NCBI GenBank assembly: GCA_029204225.1
Contig: CM055107.1
Location: forward strand, 1,040,128 to 1,104,127
Direction: 5' to 3'
Origin: Diphasiastrum complanatum
Lineage: Eukaryota; Streptophyta; Lycopodiopsida; Lycopodiales; Lycopodiaceae
DNA length: 64,000 nucleotides
The notes beneath the pieces were generated by a model, which had not been told where the DNA came from, searched no databases, and worked only from the letters and a program-made list of their open reading frames with translations. Both the position numbers and the translations under genes were made by a program. Below are positions 58,150-64,000 of the stretch, one piece after another. Within the stretch, counting starts at the first letter, position 1. Each line of letters starts with the position of its first letter.

Positions 58150-58345
58150 AACTTGATTAAGCTCCCTGTTACATAACAGATTTCATGATCGAATTCTTGC
58201 TGCAATTTGGCCCATCAGCTTTCCTACCCCAAAGATCATGTTGATTACAAAAGTACTTAAGAGGCTGGTGATCCGTATACACTATAAACTTACTACCATA
58301 CAAGTAATGTCTCCAGGTTTTAAGTGCATGGATAACTACAAATAA
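58150..58345 (-). pseudogene. Gypsy F RNase H end
   Basis: Minus strand LFVVIHALKTWRHYLYGSKF, IVYTDHQPLKYFCNQHDLWG, as in gypsy RNase H. Upstream sequence is cut off at about 58345 by copia G. Confidence 0.8.
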
Positions 58346-58410
58346 TTTAACAAGCAGGTAACCTTGTCGATGAGGGTGAGATTGAAGACTCTAGCATCTT
58401 CATATCTGCA

Positions 58411-58872
58411 TTGTCATCTAATCAAGATGATCAAGCATGGTATATTGACCCAGGAGCCACAAGACACATGACAGGTAACAAGAATTGGTTCAGCAGTTTG
58501 AAGGTGTTGGATAATGGAACATCTGTTTCACAAGCAAATGGTGAGGTGTGCATGATCAAGGGGATAGGCACAGTTTCAATCCAACTGCCTGATGGCAAAA
58601 GCAGGATGATCAGGGAGGTACTTTACGTACCAGGTTTGAAGAAAAATCTACTTTCTGTTGGAGTCATTACTGATCAAAAGTTGAAAGTAGAATTCGCCCA
58701 TGATCGTTGCTTTGTGAAGGATGCGAACCAAAAGTTCAAAGTTATTGCGAATGGAATAAGAGAGCCTAATACAAAATTGTACAGGTTGAATGCTACAATC
58801 AAGGGGCAACATGGACTTGTATCATCCGTTCCTTCGCAAACTGGTTGTGGCACAAGAGGCTTGGTCACTTGA
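58411..58872 (+). pseudogene. Copia G protease and gag-pre-integrase
   Basis: WYIDPGATRHMTGNKNWFSS is the aspartic protease active-site region (DPGA in place of DSGA). IREVLYVPGLKKNLLSVGVI and TKLYRLNATIKG are the gag-pre-integrase segment. A frameshift near 58845 passes reading to the integrase frame. Confidence 0.85.
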
Positions 58873-60058
58873 ACTTGGGAAGCCTCAGTTTGATGAGAAA
58901 ATTGGAGATGGTAACAGGACTGCCTACCATAGAAGATCACTTGAAATCGATGTGCGAATCTTGTGTATATGGGAAGCAGCATCGAGAGAAGTTCAATAAA
59001 GGGGGTGTTGCAAGAGCAAAGAACATCCTGGATTTAATCCACACAGATTTATGCGGGCCTATGAGGACCATGTCCTTAGGAAAAGCCTTCTATTTCATGA
59101 CCTTTATTGATGATATGTCACACGTAAGACGTGGATCTACTTCTTGAAGAAGAAATCAGATGCATTTGATAACTTCAAGAACTTCAAAAACTTGGTCGAA
59201 AATCAGACAGGTAGGAAGATCAAAGTCCTAAGATCAGATAGTGGAGGTGAGTATAAGTCTAATGACTTCAATGATCTTTGTGATCAATGTGGGATTAAAA
59301 GACAATTTATGCAAGCTCATACTCCTGCTCTCAATGGTGTAGCTGAGCGCAAAAATCGTACGATTGTGGAAAGTGCCAGATCTATGCTAGTTGAGATGAA
59401 ACTACCAAAAGATTTTTGGTCAGAAGCATGTAGCACGGCAGTCTATCTTCAAAATAGAAGTCCTACCATTGCCATACCAAAAATAACATTTGAGGAAGCA
59501 TTCACAAAGAAGAAGCCAAAGGTGAACCACTTGCGAATCTTTGGATGTAAGGCCTTTGTACACATTCCTAAGGAAGAGAGACGTAAACTTGATGTAAAAG
59601 CTATCAAGTGCATATTCCTAGGATATGATGATCGTGTGAAGGGCTATAGATGTTTTGATCCAGTCGAAAACAAAATCCATATAAGCCGAGATGTTATCTT
59701 TGATGAATCCAAGATGTACGAAGACGAAGATGCTGAGAAGATAGACACATCCAGTAGGAAAGATGGTATAGTGAGGATACCACCTGATGATGATCCATTC
59801 ATTGACCTTCCGAGTGATGAACATGAGGATACATCTCAAGATACTACTACTCAACCTCAAGAAACAGGTTGGAGAGGTAGGGACAAACCTTTTGGTGCAA
59901 GAAGGATTGAAGTTGCAGGTGACAAACGCAAGGAAAAGGATGTACCGTGGGATACATTTTCACCAGGAAGCCGATCACTTGATAGAAAGCTCCCTAAGTG
60001 GTTTGAGAGATTGATGGAGAGCCGCGACATAGGTGACTTTCCAGGATCATCTAACTAG
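58845..60058 (+). pseudogene. Copia G integrase
   Basis: Zinc site LWHKRLGHLNLGSLSLM and CESCVYGKQHREKF; core with LIHTDLCGPM (Asp), a 1-base frame change near 59130, KVLRSDSGGEYKSNDFN (Asp) and ALNGVAERKNRTIVES (Glu). C-terminal part: RIFGCKAFVHIP, CIFLGYDDRVKGYRCFDP. Ends at a TAG (60056-60058) that lies in the same frame as RT. Confidence 0.88.
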
Positions 60059-61681
60059 GGAGAGCTACGAAGATCAACAAGAGAGAAGATACTACCTGAA
60101 AGGTATGAAGCAAATTATGCTCTCTTATCTAGCATTATTCAAAGCAAAGAACCTTCGACTTATGGTGAAGCGAAGGATGATGACATTTGGATCAAGGCCA
60201 TGGGAGAGGAGATGGAGTCAATTGCTAAGCATAGCACATGGGACTTAGTAGAACCACCAGTTGGCAAGAAACCCATTGGTTGCAAATGGGTATACAGGAC
60301 TAAGTACCATGCAGATGGAAGTATAGCAAAGCACAAAGCAAGATTGGTGATCAAAGGGTACGCACAAAATAAAGGCATTGACTATGAGGAGACCTTTGCG
60401 CCGGTTTGTAAGTGGAATACTCTACGTCTACTTATTGCTTTAGCTTCACATTTTGGTTGGCCTTTGCATCAGATGGATGTGAAATCTGATTTTCTAAATG
60501 GTGAGTTAGAAGAAGAAGTGTTCATGGATCAACCTGAAGGCTTTGTAACGAAAGGACAGGAAAATAAAGTATGTCGCTTGAAGAAAGCGCTTTATGGTCT
60601 TGAACAAGCACCACGTGCGTGGTATGGCAGGATTGATGCCTACTTTCGTTCAAAGGGGATGGTGAGAACACATTCTGATCCAAATCTATATGTCTTATGC
60701 TTTGATGGTATGGTTGCTTTGATTGCTCTTTATGTTGATGACTTGATTATTACGGGAAATAATCAAGAGATGATAGACATGATCAAGAAAGTCCTCATGG
60801 AACAATTTGAGATGACGGATCTCAACCTGATGCATTACTGCCTTGGAGTAGAAGTGTGGCAAAAAGGACATGAAGTGGGTTTAACACAGGTGAAGTATGT
60901 CAAAGAGTTGCTGCACAGGTTTAGGTTGCAGGATTGCAAACCAGTAAACACTCCTATTGAACCAGGTAAAAAGCTTTCTAAGCTTGATGAATCACAGTCA
61001 TTTGATGCTACGCTATATAGACAGTTAGTAGGGAGCTTGATTTACCTTACCACAACTAGACCAAATATATGCTATGCTGTTGGCATTGTAAGTCAGTTTA
61101 TGGCAGCACCTACGGAAACGCATTGGAAAGCAGCTAAACGCATTTTGCATTATGTGAAAGGCACTTCAGAGTATGGCTTGATTTACAGGAAGCATGATGG
61201 TTTACCTGAGTTGTGTGGCTATGTGGATGCGGACTGGGGAGGTGACTATGATGATCGTAGATCCACCACAGGATATATATTCCAGTTTTGTGGTAATTGC
61301 TTTTCCTGGTCTTGTAAGAAGCAAAGTACAATTGCTCTTTCCACCACAGAAGCAGAGTATAAGGCAATGTGTAGTGCTGCACAAGAAGCTATATGGTTGA
61401 GACAAATCTTGGAAGAAATTGGCATGAAGCAGAAAAATCCCACAACTTTACATAGCGACAGTCAGAGTGGCATTCAGCTAGCAAAGAATCCAGTGTTCCA
61501 TGCAAGAACTAAACACATTGAGATTCAATATCACTTCATACGTGAGAGGCTGCTGAGTCGTGAAATTCATGTTGTTCATTGTAGCACAGAAGAACAACTA
61601 GCTGATATTTTCACTAAGCCACTTACTGGAGAAAAGTTTGATAAGTTTAGATCAAAGCTTTCTGTACTTAAAGTTTGTTGA
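60059..61681 (+). CDS. Copia G reverse transcriptase-RNase H
   Basis: Open in one frame from the TAG at 60056 to TGA at 61681 (540 codons). RT: EEMESIAKHSTWDLVEPP, GCKWVYRTKYHADGS, RLVIKGYAQNKGIDYEETFA, MDVKSDFLNGELEEEVFMD, ALYGLEQAPRAWY and catalytic LYVDDLIITG. RNase H: GYVDADWGGDYDDRRSTTGY, STTEAEYKAMCSAAQEAIWL, LHSDSQSGIQLAKNPVFHAR and EEQLADIFTKPL. All catalytic residues are present, so this part looks recently active. It would normally be part of a gag-pol polyprotein. Confidence 0.93.
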   Translation, partial: GELRRSTREKILPERYEANYALLSSIIQSKEPSTYGEAKDDDIWIKAMGEEMESIAKHSTWDLVEPPVGKKPIGCKWVYRTKYHADGSIAKHKARLVIKGYAQNKGIDYEETFAPVCKWNTLRLLIALASHFGWPLHQMDVKSDFLNGELEEEVFMDQPEGFVTKGQENKVCRLKKALYGLEQAPRAWYGRIDAYFRSKGMVRTHSDPNLYVLCFDGMVALIALYVDDLIITGNNQEMIDMIKKVLMEQFEMTDLNLMHYCLGVEVWQKGHEVGLTQVKYVKELLHRFRLQDCKPVNTPIEPGKKLSKLDESQSFDATLYRQLVGSLIYLTTTRPNICYAVGIVSQFMAAPTETHWKAAKRILHYVKGTSEYGLIYRKHDGLPELCGYVDADWGGDYDDRRSTTGYIFQFCGNCFSWSCKKQSTIALSTTEAEYKAMCSAAQEAIWLRQILEEIGMKQKNPTTLHSDSQSGIQLAKNPVFHARTKHIEIQYHFIRERLLSREIHVVHCSTEEQLADIFTKPLTGEKFDKFRSKLSVLKVC

Positions 61682-61721
61682 CTTTAAAGCTATGTATATG
61701 ACTGTATAAAAAGTGACTCTA

Positions 61722-61736
61722 CTTTAAGGGAGAGAG
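61722..61736 (+). other. Polypurine tract of copia G
   Basis: TTTAAGGGAGAGAG before the 3' LTR. Confidence 0.75.
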
Positions 61737-62008
61737 TTAGAATTAAAGTTAGAATCACTGTGTTACTGTACTGTGGGTCCTATCAGTGGATAAGGATCAG
61801 TTGGCCTCGCCACGAGGCAAGTCGACGGGACACGCGTCCCGCCAACGGCAACCTGGGTCATGCATGGGTTGCCTGAGTGAACAACTATATGTACAGTGTA
61901 ATTTCATTTTGAAAAACACAGTTGCTATGTGAGCTTGCTGAGGAGAGTGATTTTCTGTCTGTCTTACTGTGTAGCATGATCGGTGTTCCTGTGCAAAGCA
62001 AATTCTAA
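61737..62008 (+). repeat. Copia G 3' LTR
   Basis: 272 bp with inverted ends TTAGAATT..AATTCTAA. Gypsy F sequence resumes just after it. Without a 5' LTR the exact ends are inferred. Confidence 0.7.
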
Positions 62009-62430
62009 GTCCTTGAAGGTCTTAATGTAGACGAGAATATCATCTAGAAATACTATCACAAATTTCCCCAGATATGGACAAAACAAATCATTCATCATTT
62101 GTTAAAACATTGCTGGAGCGTTCGTTAACCCAAAAGGCAACACTAAGAACTCATAATGGCCAAATCTAGTACGAAATCTAGTCTTTTCTATCTGATGGTA
62201 CCCTGTTTTGAGATCAGTTTTAGTGAAGTAATTTAGCCTCGCCTAAGCGATCTACAAGGTCATCCATCCTGGTCCATCCTTCTTCGCTTTCAAAAGAACA
62301 GGAGCGCCCCATGGTGACTTGCTAGATTGGATATATCCCATCCTCAGATAGTTTTCTATTTGATTTAAAATCTCTATCTCCTCTTTTGGAGAGAACCTAT
62401 AAGGCTGCCTAGAGATAGTTTGACTTCTTG
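62009..62430 (-). pseudogene. Gypsy F reverse transcriptase, N-terminal half
   Basis: Minus strand: [52 protein letters not shown] (two pieces), and the catalytic FVIVFLDDILVYIKTFKD next to the copia G junction. One stop near 62255. Confidence 0.85.
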
Positions 62431-62639
62431 GAATTAACTCTATTTTGTGGTCAACTGACTTAGACGGCGGTAAACCATGAGGTGATTCGGATGGAAATAC
62501 ATCTTTAAATTCACTATGATCTGGTTTTTCATTTCTTGTTTGTGATCTAAATTTACTGAGTTAAGAATCACTGAAAATTCACAACCATTTAGATACACAT
62601 CAGAAACATCCACAATAGGAATAGTTGCTACCAAATAAA

Positions 62640-62960
62640 GTAACTACCTTATCACCCTCCTTGAAGGTGAGAACATGCTTCTCAAAATCAATAGTCAGAG
62701 AAGGTGATTTACTAAATAACCACTCATAACCAAAAGTTAAAATCTATATGGGTTAGGTCTAAAACATGAAAACCTTGGATCTGCACTGGGAGATTAGGCA
62801 CTTTAACGTTCCAAGTCTCCAACTCTGCACCTGAAGCTAGATAAACTCAATATCTATGTTTGATGGCTTTAGTTGGCAGGCTGAGTTTCTACACAAGACG
62901 AGGATTAACAAAATTATGAGTAGAACTATTGTCTAATAAAATACTAACTTCTTGATCTTT
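62640..62960 (-). pseudogene. Gypsy F protease
   Basis: Minus strand VSILLDNSSTHNFVNPRLV, where active relatives have D-S-G-S/A-T-H; then ASGAELETWNVKVPNLPVQI. Broken by stops. About 62440-62640 is the protease-RT linker. Confidence 0.7.
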
Positions 62961-63033
62961 AACTGTGCCTTTTAAACAAATAGATCATTAGGCAAGAAAG
63001 AAAACAGTACTAAAAGAACATTCACACTCACAA

Positions 63034-63974
63034 TTAGACAAAATTAATTTCCAAAGTTTTACTTTTACCACCAGGCATTTTGATCATCTGTGTCGCAGGT
63101 TTTTTTCTTTCTGGACAAAACTTCATCATATGCCCAGGCTTGTTGCAAATGAAACACAGATTTGCCTTTTTAGCCTTGATTCGGGACATAGACCTTTTCA
63201 TCATCTTTTTCTTCGGCAATTCCGATGCCATTTGATCCAATTCATCTAAATACTTTGCAGCTCGGTCTCGACCTCGCTTCTTCCCATTCTTGGTTTCCGA
63301 AGTGGTCGGAATTTGTTGAAATTGCCTCCTAGATGCCACCACTGTGGAATCATATGATTTTGCTATCTGACAAGCATCCTCGAGGTTTTGAAGCACATTT
63401 CTTCTGCATTCGTTCTGATAATCAGCAGGCAACCTAGGACAAACTGCCAAAGTGCCAAGTTAGGATCGAATGATGGAACTTGATTCCAAAGATCCATAAA
63501 TTCCTGGATATAAGAATCTAAGCTTTTATTCCCCATCTTGCAGTTCACGAACTTTTGGTTATAGTCGACATCATCCACAATGACGAAAAGCTTTCTTGAA
63601 GACTTCTGTGAATGCATCCCAGGCAGTGGGCTTGACGGTCAGATCATGCCACCACGACGATGCCTTACCATGAAGAAATAAAACAACGTTCTCGATTTTC
63701 TTCCCCTCGGGAATACCGTGAAGATTGAAATAACTACCCCATTTCATGAGCCAATCCTCCATGACTTTCGGCTTTTTCTCCTTCTTCTCCCCCGAGTAAG
63801 TCTCAACTGGAATTCAAGATTCGGAGAAGATAACAATTTCACTTGGTTCAACAAAACCTCCATTTGCTGATCTCCTAAATTATTCCGATGATTCACATTA
63901 TTGAGAACACTACTCAACTGCTGGCAAATTTGCATGTACAAGGGTACAACGAGATTTGCAGCTTCTTCAATCAT
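63034..63974 (-). pseudogene. Gypsy F gag
   Basis: Minus strand, three overlapping frames. Capsid: DWLMKWGSYFNLHGIPEGKK, VVLFLHGKASSWWHDLTVKP, FVNCKMGNKSLDSYIQEFMD. Nucleocapsid: zinc knuckle CFICNKPGHMMKFC (complete CCHC) near 63130-63170. The frame changes near 63440 and 63600 make it non-functional. The start of gag lies at or past the window end. Confidence 0.85.
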
Positions 63975-64000
63975 CTTGAATCATAAGCAGGAAATAACTT

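Larger units (their letters stand above)
58346..62008 (+). mobile_element. Copia element G, nested in gypsy F, 5'-truncated
   Basis: Protease, integrase, RT, RNase H, polypurine tract and 3' LTR are in copia order. Gag, PBS and 5' LTR are missing. The flanking gypsy also lacks its RT-RNase H connection here, so one deletion probably removed both. Confidence 0.88.
56312..64000 (-). mobile_element. Gypsy element F (minus strand, chromodomain type), runs off the window
   Basis: Minus strand: gag (63974-63034), protease, RT (62400-62009), interruption by copia G, RNase H end, integrase, chromodomain, polypurine tract and 3' LTR (56612-56312). It lies inside the integrase of copia H. Its 5' LTR should lie past 64000. 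Confidence 0.88.

Overview
This is a stretch of a eukaryotic nuclear genome, almost certainly a land plant. Plant-type Ty1/copia and Ty3/gypsy LTR retrotransposons, several with the usual plant initiator-Met primer-binding site (TGGTATCAGAGC), chromodomain gypsies, L1-type LINEs and long AT-rich introns all point that way. The very long, transposon-packed introns of one conserved gene resemble what is known from large-genome plants (ferns, lycophytes, gymnosperms). I cannot name the species from sequence alone.

Only one host gene is visible. It lies on the + strand and runs from about position 282 to beyond 46790. Twelve exons (about 1.2 kb of coding sequence, roughly 410 codons) join in phase across GT..AG junctions and encode a cytosolic-type 5'-nucleotidase of the HAD superfamily (IG subfamily, cN-II/NT5DC-like). 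All four HAD motifs are present, each on a different exon. The C-terminal part of the protein is not found before 64000, so the intron after exon 12 is at least 17.2 kb. Other giant introns are exon 5-6 (13.8 kb), 6-7 (7.9 kb) and 10-11 (17.1 kb).

Everything else is mobile DNA and intron sequence. Intron 5 holds a minus-strand gypsy with an unrecognised protein of about 980 codons between integrase and 3' LTR. A plus-strand non-autonomous copia is nested in that gypsy's LTR; it has complete LTRs and a gag-protease-unknown reading frame but no pol. Intron 6 holds two decayed plus-strand gypsies and a partial tandem duplication that includes the end of exon 6. Intron 10 holds a minus gypsy reduced to gag-protease with an ~80-bp repeat array in its leader, a LINE, a chromodomain gypsy with both LTRs recognisable, and a second LINE lying between two (CT)n tracts. 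Introns 1 and 11 hold two related TIR elements, and fold-back DNA lies in introns 10 and 11.

From 46791 on, in the last intron, there is a mosaic of at least three LINE copies. It is followed by a three-level nest: a copia integrase fragment interrupted by a minus-strand chromodomain gypsy, which is itself interrupted by a nearly complete copia (protease to RNase H, with 3' LTR). Most element genes are broken by a few frameshifts or stops, so they are annotated as pseudogenes. No rRNA, tRNA, CRISPR or prokaryotic feature was seen.
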